Assembly: GCF_003269035.1 (NCBI RefSeq)
Contig: NZ_QLTK01000021.1
Coordinates: forward strand, 62,001 to 126,000
Direction: 5' to 3'
Source of the DNA: Paraburkholderia bryophila
GTDB taxonomy: Bacteria > Pseudomonadota > Gammaproteobacteria > Burkholderiales > Burkholderiaceae
Length of the DNA stretch: 64,000 nt
Under the pieces are notes generated by a model. That model was not told where the DNA came from and did no database searches. It saw only the letters and a program-made list of their open reading frames with translations. This document shows, one piece after another, positions 46,032 through 55,122 of this stretch. Position 1 is the first letter of the stretch. The number at the start of each line of letters is the position of its first letter. Made by a program: the position numbers and the translations under genes.

Positions 46032-47177
46032 CTAAGATAGCTGCCCGCCCGCCGGCACTTCTTCACGCACCGAACTGCTGCGCTTTTCCGGGAACAGCGC
46101 ATTGCGCATCAGCAGGAACGGGTATTCGATCGCGCGCGTGGTCACGTAGCCGATAAAAATGGCGATCGCGAACTGCGCCGTCAGTGCCAGCACCCAGATC
46201 AGGCTCGGTGGGAATCCCATCGCGGTGGTCTTGCGAATCAGGATGTCGCCCGGCGCGAGCGCCAGCGAATGCCACAGGTAAATACCGTACGAGTAGAGGC
46301 CGATCCACGCCACCCCACGGTAAATCCACGACTCGCGCAGTGAGCCGGAATATTCGAGCACCAGCACGATCAGCGCGGCGAAACCGAGCGCCTGAATCGT
46401 GTAGCCGATGCTTTCGTCGAGCGCGAGATTTTTGGTCGCGAGTACCAGCCACGCACACAGGATGACGACGCCGAGAATCAGCAGCGACTTACGTTTGGCG
46501 AGTTGATGATAGACAGCGGGCTTCATCCAGTAGATCGCCGACAGAATCACGCCGACCAGCAGGCTGTCGATCCGGTACTGCGTGTAAGCGAATGCGCCAT
46601 CCAGATCGCCGCCCGCCACCGCGAAGCAGCGCGCGGTCAGCACCACCGCGCAAATACCCGTCAGCACGCCGACAATCGTCCATGCACCGAGCTTCCAGCG
46701 CGCGAACAGCAACAACAGCGCCGGCAACACGAGGTAAAAGTGTTCTTCGACCGCGAGACTCCAGGTCTGGGTGATCGAGGTGCCCAGGTAGTTTTGCAGG
46801 TGCGTCAGGTTCTGAACGAGGAAGGTATTCCACGGGTGGCGCCCGGCCAGCACATGGAACGCGATCAGGACATAGTAAGCAGGCCAGATACGGAAAATCC
46901 GGCGCACGATGAAGCGCCGCGCGTCGACATGGCCGGTTTCGGCGTATTGGCGGAGCAACAGGCCGCCCACCAGAAAACCGCTCAGCGTGAAGAACAGATT
47001 CACCCCCTCGCGGCCGAAATTCTTCAGCGGATATTCGATGACCTGAATCAGGTAATTGCCGGTATGGACCGCGTGAAAGTGAAATCCCATCACCGCGATG
47101 ATCGCGATGCCGCGGACGAAATCGAGTTCGATCGCCCGTCCCCGTGTCGTAGGCCGCGCCCCGCCGAACAATTTCAT
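46032..47177 (-). CDS. Acyltransferase 3 family membrane protein
   Basis: 381 residues, about ten hydrophobic helices. N-terminal signature LDFVRGIAIIAVMGFHFHAVH with the conserved Arg and His, then FFTLSGFLVGGLLLRQ and SWSLAVEEHFY-like TWSLAVEEHFYLVLPALLL. It probably O-acetylates or otherwise acylates exopolysaccharide units. AGGGGA precedes the ATG at 47177. Divergent from the Wzy gene and ended by its own strong terminator. Confidence 0.9.
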   Translation of the reverse strand: MKLFGGARPTTRGRAIELDFVRGIAIIAVMGFHFHAVHTGNYLIQVIEYPLKNFGREGVNLFFTLSGFLVGGLLLRQYAETGHVDARRFIVRRIFRIWPAYYVLIAFHVLAGRHPWNTFLVQNLTHLQNYLGTSITQTWSLAVEEHFYLVLPALLLLFARWKLGAWTIVGVLTGICAVVLTARCFAVAGGDLDGAFAYTQYRIDSLLVGVILSAIYWMKPAVYHQLAKRKSLLILGVVILCAWLVLATKNLALDESIGYTIQALGFAALIVLVLEYSGSLRESWIYRGVAWIGLYSYGIYLWHSLALAPGDILIRKTTAMGFPPSLIWVLALTAQFAIAIFIGYVTTRAIEYPFLLMRNALFPEKRSSSVREEVPAGGQLS

Positions 47178-47526
47178 ATTTTTCCCCTGTCATCTGGTGC
47201 AAGCGATCCCGCACTAGGGCATGGCCCTTTTTGCATCTTCCGTGGCTGCGTCCGTGCGTGCGCGCCAACTTCAAGACATTGGCCGACAACCTGAGACGAT
47301 GTGCACGCCTCTTGCCATCACGAACTTGCATGGAACCCAAGTAAGCGCCAAAGCGCTAACGGGGGTCCATAAAAAGGCACTTGCCGCCGTCGCCAGAACC
47401 CAGGCAATCGACGACGAATGCGGTCCAGGTAACTAACGTATTGGGAGATTCCCGCACAATGGCCCGATACGTGACCGTCCGCTGCAGACGGACGGCGAAA
47501 CGACGGCGACGGGGGAGGGATCAGCA
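47178..47526. other. Divergent intergenic region acyltransferase / wzy
   Basis: 349 bases. GGGAGGG lies seven bases before the ATG of wzy. No sigma-54 element with GG-N10-GC spacing and no clear palindrome was found. Confidence 0.4.
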
Positions 47527-49074
47527 ATGCGCCATCAGTATGCAACGCCCTGGATATGGATTTTTCTGCTTCCGCTTGCGTGGGACTACAAGGCCACCGA
47601 CGCCAACGTCGGGCACCTCGCGCAATTCGTGTTCGTGGTCCCGGCGTTCGCCGCCGGGCTCGCGCTGCTGCTGGTCGCACCGCGTTTTCGCGAACGCTCG
47701 AGGCTACGCTCGGTCGTCACCGCCAGCATGTTGCTGTGCGTGTTCGGCAGCGTGGTGGCCCAGTTCGTGCAGGACAACGACGTCGGCAACTACCTGCGCA
47801 CGTTGCTGCCCTTCGTGCTGTTCCTGCTGGGCTACCTCGTGGCGTGCCGCCCGTGGAGCGAAGCGCGCCTCTCGCAATTCGAACGCGCACTGTTCGTCGC
47901 CAATCTGATTAGCGCCGTGTTCACCTTCGTCTACGGCATGGCGACCGGCGGCGATCTGGAGGAAGTGCGCTACCGCATCATCTCCGTGACGTTGCTCGGT
48001 TTGCAAGCCGTGCTGCTGCACGAGTTCGTCGTGGCGCGGCGCTTCTCGTTGTTCAACGTGTGCGTGTTCGCCGGGACCGTCATCGTCGAATTGCTGAGCG
48101 TGACCCGCAGCCTGCTGCTCGGCACCGTGTTGCTGTTCCTGCTCGCCGTGGCGCTGAGCGCGCCGACCATTCAGCACATCTGGCGCGCGTTCGGCCGCAG
48201 CATCGTGGTCGGCGTCGTGCTTGCCGCCATCGCCGGTATCGCGGTCGTCAGTTTCCCGACCGTCGCCGAGCACTGGACCCAGCGGATTTTCGCGTCCGCG
48301 GAAACGCAATCGGGTAAGGATCCGACCACCGTCACGCGTCTCGCGGAAATGCGCGACCAGTACGATCAGGTGATGGAGTCGCCGTCCACGATCCTGTTCG
48401 GTGAAGGCTACGGCCACTATTACCGCTACTCGCCGGTTTATCTGCCGGATCTCGTCGGACAGATCACCGACGAAGATTTCTACGCGATCCACGAATGGGC
48501 CGCCGGCCACAACTTCTGGGTCTACCAGTTCTTCGCGGGCGGACTGCTGTTCGGCATCGGCATGCCGTTGGCGACGCTGGCCGCGCTGGCGATCTGTTTC
48601 TACTCGTATCGCTACTGGCGCGCGGTCGTGCCCGACGCGCCGATGCTGCCGGTGCTGGGGCGCGCCATCATGCTGTTCGCCGCGTTGCCGGCCACCTCGA
48701 TCGGCGGCAATCCGCTCGGGCCGCGCTTTTCGGGGCTCGTATTCGGCATCGCGCTCGGCCTGATGATCGCCACGCACTCGCGCTTGCAGCGCGCGTTGCC
48801 GGCGCGTGTAAGGCGCCCGCGCAGACCCCCGCACTGGCGTCCGGGCGTGATGCCCGATCTGCCGGGCCGCATCCAGCCCGGCATGGGCCGTGCGGACCTG
48901 CCTGCCGCGCTCGGCGCGTCGCGCGGCGCTAACGGCACCCGTGATTCGCGCGATTCACACGACGCTCGCGATACCCGCGATACTCGCGATACCCGCTCGT
49001 CTCCCTCATTCGGCGCGCTCGTGCCCCACCCCTCGCCGACCCCAGGCGCCAACCGACCGACTATCGCCCGATGA
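47527..49074 (+). CDS. wzy: O-antigen ligase/polymerase-like protein (Wzy-type) with repetitive tail
   Basis: 515 residues from ATG 47527 (ribosome site GGGAGGG). About ten to twelve hydrophobic helices, with a long polar loop at about 255-330 (ESPSTILFGEGYGHYYRYSP, GHNFWVYQFFAGG) as in the WaaL/Wzy family. It should polymerise repeat units at the outer face of the inner membrane. The last 75 residues are cytoplasm-like, Arg/Pro-rich, and include six R/H-D-x triplets (RDSRDSHDARDTRDTRDTR). The stop overlaps the ATG of the next GT4 gene. Confidence 0.8.
   Translation: MRHQYATPWIWIFLLPLAWDYKATDANVGHLAQFVFVVPAFAAGLALLLVAPRFRERSRLRSVVTASMLLCVFGSVVAQFVQDNDVGNYLRTLLPFVLFLLGYLVACRPWSEARLSQFERALFVANLISAVFTFVYGMATGGDLEEVRYRIISVTLLGLQAVLLHEFVVARRFSLFNVCVFAGTVIVELLSVTRSLLLGTVLLFLLAVALSAPTIQHIWRAFGRSIVVGVVLAAIAGIAVVSFPTVAEHWTQRIFASAETQSGKDPTTVTRLAEMRDQYDQVMESPSTILFGEGYGHYYRYSPVYLPDLVGQITDEDFYAIHEWAAGHNFWVYQFFAGGLLFGIGMPLATLAALAICFYSYRYWRAVVPDAPMLPVLGRAIMLFAALPATSIGGNPLGPRFSGLVFGIALGLMIATHSRLQRALPARVRRPRRPPHWRPGVMPDLPGRIQPGMGRADLPAALGASRGANGTRDSRDSHDARDTRDTRDTRSSPSFGALVPHPSPTPGANRPTIAR
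48940..48993 (+). repeat. Six 9-base tandem repeats in the wzy tail
   Basis: Units of nine bases (CGTGATTCG, CGCGATTCA, CACGACGCT, CGCGATACC, CGCGATACT, CGCGATACC), the last three nearly identical. They encode the R/H-D-x triplets. As nine is a multiple of three, copy number could change without a frameshift. Confidence 0.85.
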
Positions 49075-50291
49075 AAATCCTCCATCTGCTTGCCAGTGTC
49101 GATCCCCGCGCGGGCGGTCCCGTCGAAGGCGTGCGCCGTAGCGGTATCGCGATGCAGGACGCCGGCCACGACATCGAAGTCGCCACCTGCGACGCGCCCG
49201 GCGACGCCTACCTCACCACGTTTCCGTTCGTGGTGCACACCTTCGGTCCGACGCAAAGCCGCTATGGTCACAACCCGCGCCTCGCCCCGTGGCTCGCCGC
49301 CAACGCGAAACGCTTCGACGCGGTGATCGTGCATGGCCTGTGGCAATACCACGGCTTCGCGGCATGGAAAGCGCTGCGCCACAGCGACGTGCCGTATTAC
49401 GTGTACGTACACGGCATGCTCGACCCGTGGTTCAAAGAGACCTATCCGTTGAAGCACATGAAGAAGTGGCTGTACTGGCCATGGGCCGAGTACCGCGTGC
49501 TGCGCGACGCGCACACCGTCATCTTCACGACGGAAGAAGAACGCACGCGCGCGCGTCAGTCGTTCTGGCTGTATCGCGCGAACGAGCGGATCGTGCCGTT
49601 CGGCACGACGGTGCCGCCGCTCGACGCCGCGCCGCTGCGCGAAGCGTTCCTGCAGGCCGTGCCCGGTCTGCGCGGCAAACGCATCGTGCTGTTTCTCGGC
49701 CGCGTGCACGCGAAGAAAGGCTGCGATCTGCTGATCGACGCGTTCGCCCGCGTGGCCGGCCGCGATCCGTCGCTGCATCTGGTGATCGCCGGTCCGGATG
49801 AAACCGGTTGGGGCGCAACGTTGCGCGCCCAGGCCCAGGCGGCGGGCGTCGCGCATCGGTTGAGTTTGCCCGGCATGTTGCAGGGCGATCTCAAGTGGGG
49901 CGCGTTCCATGCGAGCGACGTGTTCGCCCTGCCCTCGCATCAGGAAAACTTCGGCGTGGCGGTAGCCGAAGCGCTCGGTTGCGGACTCCCCGCGCTGATC
50001 TCCGACAAGGTCAACGTGTGGCGCGAAATCGAAGCGGACGGCGCGGGTCTGGTGGCGCCCGACACCGTCGACGGCACCGAGAAAAACCTGCTGCGCTGGC
50101 TCGATCTCGACGCCGCCGCGCGCGAACAGATGCGCGCGCAAGCGACTCGTACCTTCAACGCGCGCTTCCGGATCGAGACGATGGTGAGCGCGCTGACGGC
50201 GCTGCTGGAAACGAAGGGCGCCCCCGTCGATGAACGGGACGACTCGACGCCGCTCGCCACGCTGTGCGAAGCGACGCAGCACAGTCCCTGA
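49071..50291 (+). CDS. Family 4 glycosyltransferase
   Basis: 406 residues; the ATG overlaps the TGA of wzy (ATGA), a clear coupling. GT-B features: ILHLLASVDPRAGGPVEGVRR in the first domain, VLFLGRVHAKKGCDLLIDAF near 205, and the E-x7-E region ENFGVAVAEALGCGLPALIS near 300. It is a polysaccharide-locus GT that likely adds an internal sugar. A hairpin terminator follows at 50322. Confidence 0.88.
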   Translation: MKILHLLASVDPRAGGPVEGVRRSGIAMQDAGHDIEVATCDAPGDAYLTTFPFVVHTFGPTQSRYGHNPRLAPWLAANAKRFDAVIVHGLWQYHGFAAWKALRHSDVPYYVYVHGMLDPWFKETYPLKHMKKWLYWPWAEYRVLRDAHTVIFTTEEERTRARQSFWLYRANERIVPFGTTVPPLDAAPLREAFLQAVPGLRGKRIVLFLGRVHAKKGCDLLIDAFARVAGRDPSLHLVIAGPDETGWGATLRAQAQAAGVAHRLSLPGMLQGDLKWGAFHASDVFALPSHQENFGVAVAEALGCGLPALISDKVNVWREIEADGAGLVAPDTVDGTEKNLLRWLDLDAAAREQMRAQATRTFNARFRIETMVSALTALLETKGAPVDERDDSTPLATLCEATQHSP

Positions 50292-50321
50292 ATCCGCTTT
50301 AAAAAACACGGCTCAAAAAAA

Positions 50322-50351
50322 GATGGCGCGCAATTCACACTGCGCGCCATC
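50322..50351. terminator. Bidirectional terminator, GT4 / GMC oxidoreductase
   Basis: 11-base stem GATGGCGCGCA (50322-50332) and TGCGCGCCATC (50341-50351) with an eight-base loop. An A run (50315-50321) precedes and TTCGTTT follows, so it can end both convergent transcripts. Confidence 0.85.
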
Positions 50352-50398
50352 TTCGTTTCCACCCTCGCCAGACCCCACTCAATCTCACGAACGACGCC

Positions 50399-52138
50399 TC
50401 ACTGCTCCTTCATGAACGGCGTCAGCGTCGACGCCGCGATGGGCATCGCCTCGACCTGCGGCGTTGCCTGGATCGACATGACGGCGCTGTTGGCCGCTTC
50501 CGTGCGCGTGTTGCCCACGATATCCGGGACATCGAGCTGACGCACCAGATGACCGGCGAGGCGCAACGACAACGCGGCGATCGTGATGGTCGGGAAATTC
50601 GCGCCAACCGTCGGAAACACCGAACTGCCGCCCACATACAGATTGCTGATCCCATGCACCTTGCAATCGCGATCCACCACGCCTTCGCGCGGCGAGTCGT
50701 GCATGCGCGTGGTGCCCATGTGGTGCCACGTGCCTTCCAGCTTCGCCGGCCATGCGCGGCCTTCGAGCGGCGCGTCGAGTTGCACGTCGGCGACGCCGGC
50801 CAGTTGCAGCTCCTGCGCGAGTAGCGCGAAGGTTTTGTCGAAGGTGCGTTGCACCTGATCGCCCAGACGCCATTCGACCCGCACACGCGGCATGCCGAAG
50901 CGGTCGCGTTTGTCGGCCGACAGCGTGACGCGGCTATCCGGATCGGGCACGGCTTCGACGATCGCCTGCAGCGTCACGTCGGTGATCAGCGCCGGCCATT
51001 GCAGCAAGCGCGTCAAGCCATACCCGACGGTATCCAGCGGATGCGCGATCATCGTCTCGATGTCCCGCTTCAAACTGCGCCCGGGCTGATCCTTCTGCAA
51101 CAAGGCTTCCTTGCAATGGATCAGCGCTTCCGAACCGGCGCTGCCTTCGCCATACCATTTCGAATAGAGCCACACGCGGGAATTCAGCAGCTTCTCGCGC
51201 GCCATCCATTCCTGCTTCGGCGCGAACTGCGACGAGATCTTCGTGCCGTGCGCCGACACCGCGGCGTTCTGATAGTGATACTTGATGTCGTACAGCTTGT
51301 TGCGCGCGTTGTCCGGCCGGAAGCGAACCTTGCCCGACATCATCCGCGGATGATCCATGAAGTAGCGGCCCACCAGATCGTTCGCGTTGCCGAGACCGGC
51401 CGACTGCACGTCGTTCGACGCGAGCAACAGCCGCGCATTCTCGATCCCGCCGGTGGCCAGCACGAAAATTTTCGCCTGCATCGTGATGCGGCGGCCGCTG
51501 ATCGTGCCGACTTTCACGCGGGTAATCGTGGTGCCGTCAGCGTTGGCGTCGATATTCAACACGTTCGCATGCAGGTACACGCGCACCCGCGACGATTGCG
51601 ACAGCTCGTCGCGATACACCTTGCCGAAGCGCACCGGCGGGCTGAACTGGGCGACCGTGTCGCGCATGTCGCCGGTCGAGAGCGGCAGGCGACGCACGTC
51701 GGGACGACCAATCTCGCGTTCCCAGTAAGCCGGGTCGAAATTATGCGGGCCGAGCTTCAGCAGTTCGTGCGTGCGCGCGTAGTACGGCGCGAGTTCGTCG
51801 AGACCGAACGGCCAGCCGCTGTGCGCGATCCAGTCGCGCTTTTCGAAATCCCACGGGTCGAGCGGACGGCACCAGCCACCCCAACAGTTGCTGCTGCCGC
51901 CGAAGTAACGGCTGCGCGAGCCATCCGCGAACGAGTACGGTAAGCCGGCATTTTCACCGCGATAGAGGTCGCGCGTTTCGTCGTCGGGTCCGAAGCCGCC
52001 GCTCTCGAGCAGGCAGGCGTCCACGCCCGCCCTCGACAGTTCGAGCGCCAGCGTGATGCCGGCCACGCCGCCACCGATAATGCAGACTGTCGTTTCAATG
52101 ACCGTGTTCTGAGCAACCGTACGAGTGTCGATGAACAT
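50399..52138 (-). CDS. GMC-type FAD-dependent oxidoreductase
   Basis: 579 residues. N-terminal ADP-binding motif IIGGGVAGITLALELSRAG, then ESGGFGPD. The central GGSSNCWGGW segment matches the flavin-contacting stretch of GMC enzymes, and the C-terminal HHMGTTRMHDSP to NLYVGGSSVFPTVGANFP region holds the conserved GMC signature with its His. Such enzymes oxidise alcohols, sugars or choline. No signal peptide is seen, so cytoplasmic action on a sugar nucleotide or lipid-linked sugar is inferred. GGGAGCAGGGG precedes the ATG. Its presence in an exopolysaccharide locus is unusual. Confidence 0.88.
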   Translation of the reverse strand: MFIDTRTVAQNTVIETTVCIIGGGVAGITLALELSRAGVDACLLESGGFGPDDETRDLYRGENAGLPYSFADGSRSRYFGGSSNCWGGWCRPLDPWDFEKRDWIAHSGWPFGLDELAPYYARTHELLKLGPHNFDPAYWEREIGRPDVRRLPLSTGDMRDTVAQFSPPVRFGKVYRDELSQSSRVRVYLHANVLNIDANADGTTITRVKVGTISGRRITMQAKIFVLATGGIENARLLLASNDVQSAGLGNANDLVGRYFMDHPRMMSGKVRFRPDNARNKLYDIKYHYQNAAVSAHGTKISSQFAPKQEWMAREKLLNSRVWLYSKWYGEGSAGSEALIHCKEALLQKDQPGRSLKRDIETMIAHPLDTVGYGLTRLLQWPALITDVTLQAIVEAVPDPDSRVTLSADKRDRFGMPRVRVEWRLGDQVQRTFDKTFALLAQELQLAGVADVQLDAPLEGRAWPAKLEGTWHHMGTTRMHDSPREGVVDRDCKVHGISNLYVGGSSVFPTVGANFPTITIAALSLRLAGHLVRQLDVPDIVGNTRTEAANSAVMSIQATPQVEAMPIAASTLTPFMKEQ

Positions 52139-52366
52139 CCCCTGCTCCCGTCTTCTTCATGCATTTCCGGCGTGCGTCCCTGGCGCTTGCCGACCCGCCC
52201 GGTCGGCCAAGCAGACTCACGCGCGCGTCGCGCCCCGGTGCCGATCGACATCGCCGTGGGCGTCGACCGGACGGCATCGACGTTCCCGTGGCAGCGCCCG
52301 GCCTATTCCGGACAGCACGACTTCGGCCTCCTCAGCGTAAAAACGCTGCGGTTCCATGTCTGTGGT

Positions 52367-52987
52367 TCAGGTCACTGAAGGAAACCGTTTCCGGATGAAA
52401 CGGCACGGATTGCCCCCATACACGCCCTCGGCGTCGAGCGAACGATGTACGACCGACAACGGCGTCACCACCGCCGAACGGCCAATCGTCACGCCCATCT
52501 GCACGACGCACTTCGAGGTGATCCACACCCCGTCTTCTATAACGATCGGCGCGACCTGCAAATCCATCGTGGTGCTCATTTCGTGCGAGCCGGCGGTCAG
52601 GAACGTGCCTTGAGAAATGCAGACGTTCGAGCCGATGCGGATCGGCGCCTGGTTGTAGATCCACACGTCCACGCCGAACCAGCACTTGTCGCCCACTTCG
52701 AGATTCCACGGCGCCTTCACGCGCAGCGGATGCACGAACCGGCAACCGCTGCCGATCTTCGCGCCGAACAGGCGCAACAGCGCGACGCGCACTGACGACA
52801 GCGGCAGCAGTTTGTTGTTGATCACGCACGCTTCGAGCACGAACCAGATCAGCTCGATCAGCGGGCCGCGCGCCGCGCGATAGTTACCTTTTCCAGCCAG
52901 ACTCAGGTCGATGACACGGCCGGCTTCGTGCGCCTGCTCGCCTTGTGGAACAGCTCCGATCTGCGGATCGTCGGCAACGTTACCCAT
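52367..52987 (-). CDS. wcaF: WcaF-type hexapeptide-repeat O-acetyltransferase
   Basis: 206 residues from ATG 52987 (upstream in-frame codons are not conserved-looking). A left-handed beta-helix acetyltransferase with hexapeptide pattern (IRIGSNVCISQGTFLTAGSHE) and VGDKCWFGVDVWI. The ending VYGGNPCRFIRKRF is typical of the WcaF group from colanic acid loci. It transfers acetyl from acetyl-CoA to a sugar, often the fucose, which suits Gmd/Fcl nearby. Same strand as the GMC gene, 228 bases upstream. Confidence 0.85.
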   Translation of the reverse strand: MGNVADDPQIGAVPQGEQAHEAGRVIDLSLAGKGNYRAARGPLIELIWFVLEACVINNKLLPLSSVRVALLRLFGAKIGSGCRFVHPLRVKAPWNLEVGDKCWFGVDVWIYNQAPIRIGSNVCISQGTFLTAGSHEMSTTMDLQVAPIVIEDGVWITSKCVVQMGVTIGRSAVVTPLSVVHRSLDAEGVYGGNPCRFIRKRFPSVT

Positions 52988-53172
52988 CAGCTTTCTCCGA
53001 ACCACGAACGGTGGTAAACAGATTGCAGCCCACACTGCAATTTCCTTACATTATGTTGCGGCGCCTTGCGCCACTCTGCGGCGTGGCCGTGTGGGCAAGC
53101 GTTTTGGCGGCTACGCGCGGCATGGATGGCGCACGATAGCTGTACCGTGACCGCATCACCCGGGGGACCATA
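52988..53172. other. Divergent intergenic region wcaF / secreted protein
   Basis: 185 bases. The plus-strand gene at 53173 has a GGGGGACC ribosome-like site just before its ATG. No confident promoter was identified. Confidence 0.4.
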
Positions 53173-53691
53173 ATGAACAACTCGCTTCGACAACCCGCCG
53201 CCTGGCTGTTTCTCGCGCTCGCCGCGAGCGCCGCACCAGTACTCGCACTCGCGCAGAACAATCCCGCCCAGCCCGCACCGGCTACGAATGCCGGCACTAA
53301 CGCCGGCACGACCTACGGCGCGCTCCCGCAGGCACCCGTCGATCGCCGCGCCAAACAGCGCACCAGCGAACAAACCCTGCTCGGCGCACCGCGTCCGTAC
53401 GGCACCGCCGACATGCAGCAAGGCGATACGGACGACGCTCAACGCACCGCCCTGCTCAACGAACAACGCATGACGGTGCTGGGTGGCGGGCAAGGCGCGC
53501 AACCCGCGCTCGGCAAAGCTAAGGGCAACGGCAAGGCACCCGCGCCCGGCACTGCGCAACTGCGCGTGGCCGATCAGGCGGGACCGCAACTCAAGGCGGC
53601 CGACGGCCTGACGCCGGAAGGCGCCGTGAAGAACACGTACGCCGATCCGTACGCAACCGGCAAGCACGCCGTTTATCGTTCCCCGTGGTAA
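53173..53691 (+). CDS. Secreted protein of unknown function
   Basis: 172 residues from ATG 53173 (GGGGGA upstream). A signal peptide of about 28 residues (PAAWLFLALAASAAPVLALAQ) with a probable cleavage after ALA. The mature chain is Pro/Gln/Gly-rich and disordered-looking, with no Cys, and ends KHAVYRSPW. The sequence matches no family I recognise. It lies in the exopolysaccharide locus, on the opposite strand to its neighbours, and may be an exported accessory factor. Confidence 0.65.
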   Translation: MNNSLRQPAAWLFLALAASAAPVLALAQNNPAQPAPATNAGTNAGTTYGALPQAPVDRRAKQRTSEQTLLGAPRPYGTADMQQGDTDDAQRTALLNEQRMTVLGGGQGAQPALGKAKGNGKAPAPGTAQLRVADQAGPQLKAADGLTPEGAVKNTYADPYATGKHAVYRSPW

Positions 53692-53723
53692 GTGCGCGTT
53701 CATGACGTGGGCCGCTTGCCGGA

Positions 53724-55067
53724 TCAATCCGGCGCGGCTTGCTCCGCCGTGGCCGGTTTGCGCCGGCGCCGCAGCGCACCGGTCGAATGGCGTGCGCCGA
53801 AGTACGGCGCCTCGGCTTTGACCCGCTCGCCCGGTGTCTCTTCACGCACCCGCGAGACCCCGCCCAGGTGTTCTTCGAAGGTGCGAATCGTCGCCTCGGG
53901 CGAGAGCGCGCGCTCCGCATAGCTGCGCGCGGCCTTGCCCAATGCCGCGCGGCGCTCAGCGTCTCCCGCCAGCATGGTGAGCGCCGCCACCAAGGCCTTG
54001 GCTTTGTCCGGCGGCACCACCACGCCGCGCGGCGCGACCGCTTCATAAAGCGCCGTGCCGCGGCGCGCCATCGCCACCGTCGCACGGCCGCTCGCGAACA
54101 TACCGGTGAGCTTGGAAGGCATCACCAGATCCGCCGCGTCGCCGCGTTGCGGCAGCACGTGAATATCGGCGAGGTTGAGCAGTTCGTTCAGACGCTCGGT
54201 AGGCTGCAACGGCATGAAGATGCAGTTGCTCAGGCCCGCGCAACGCTCGAGCAGACTTTCGCGCGCCGCGCCGCTGCCGCAAAAAACAAACGTGAGATCG
54301 GTTCGCCCGGCCAGCATCACGGCCGCATCGGCGAGCGTTTCGATGCCCTGCTTCGCGCCCATGTTGCCCGAGTACAGCACCACCTTCTGTCCAGCGGGAA
54401 TACCCAGTTCACGGCGATAGTCGCTCACGCGCGACAGCGGAAAAATGGCCGATACATCGACCCAGTTCGGCAGGCAGACGATGCGCGAAGGCGCCACGCC
54501 TTTCGCGGCCGCGCGCGCGCTCATCTGCCGCGTGATCGACGACACCGTATCGAAACGCCGCAACAGCGCGCTCTCGATCCAGCGCGCGAGACGCGCGCCA
54601 CGCGAGCTTTTCAGCAGGCCCAGCTCGAACGCCGCATCGACCTCGTAGTCCTGAATGTGCAGCCACGCGCGCGCGCGCGTCACGCGTGCGAGGGTCAGCG
54701 CGGCGGGGGCGCACATCACGGTGGGCGCGATCAGCATGACCGCGTCGGGACGCCAGACGGCCTGCCAGGCGATCAAGGGCAGCGAACTCAGCGCGAAGCT
54801 CGCGAGGTGCACCATGCGCTTCAGGCCGCTCGGCCGCGACGGCACCCACAGCGGCGCGCGCCACACCGCCACGCCGTCGCGCATTTCATGCTGATAGCGC
54901 CACGCCGCGTAGCCCGCCGTCACGCGCCACTCGGGGTAATAAGGCGGTGCGCACACCACGCGCACCTCGTGCCCCCTGCGGGCCAGCAGCACGGCCATTT
55001 CCGCCGTGTACTTGCCTGTCCCCGTCAGTTCCGGCGCGTAGTTGATGCCGTAGATCAGGATCTTCAT
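53724..55067 (-). CDS. wcaI: WcaI-type family 4 glycosyltransferase
   Basis: 447 residues. Opens MKILIYGINYAPELTGTGKYTAEM, the signature of WcaI-like transferases of colanic acid loci. Further features: CAPPYYPEWRV, YSGNMGAKQGIETLADAA near 235 and LVMPSKLTGMFASGRATVAM near 320. GT-B fold; it probably attaches a sugar to the lipid-linked unit. The C-terminal tail is basic. Its tail meets the plus-strand secreted gene; it is 55 bases downstream of the next GT4 gene on the same strand. Confidence 0.85.
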   Translation of the reverse strand: MKILIYGINYAPELTGTGKYTAEMAVLLARRGHEVRVVCAPPYYPEWRVTAGYAAWRYQHEMRDGVAVWRAPLWVPSRPSGLKRMVHLASFALSSLPLIAWQAVWRPDAVMLIAPTVMCAPAALTLARVTRARAWLHIQDYEVDAAFELGLLKSSRGARLARWIESALLRRFDTVSSITRQMSARAAAKGVAPSRIVCLPNWVDVSAIFPLSRVSDYRRELGIPAGQKVVLYSGNMGAKQGIETLADAAVMLAGRTDLTFVFCGSGAARESLLERCAGLSNCIFMPLQPTERLNELLNLADIHVLPQRGDAADLVMPSKLTGMFASGRATVAMARRGTALYEAVAPRGVVVPPDKAKALVAALTMLAGDAERRAALGKAARSYAERALSPEATIRTFEEHLGGVSRVREETPGERVKAEAPYFGARHSTGALRRRRKPATAEQAAPD

Positions 55068-55122
55068 TATGACTGCCAGAACAAGTTAGGGCTTCACGGG
55101 CGCGACGCCGCAACAGCGCGCG

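Noticed and set aside
47178..47526. Sigma-54-like element near GGCATGGCCC...TTGCA
   Set aside because: The distance between the GG and GC pairs does not match the required ten bases.
48612..50309. 565-codon minus-strand frame opposite wzy and the GT4 gene
   Set aside because: Both plus-strand genes have strong motifs and an ATGA overlap; the antisense frame does not.
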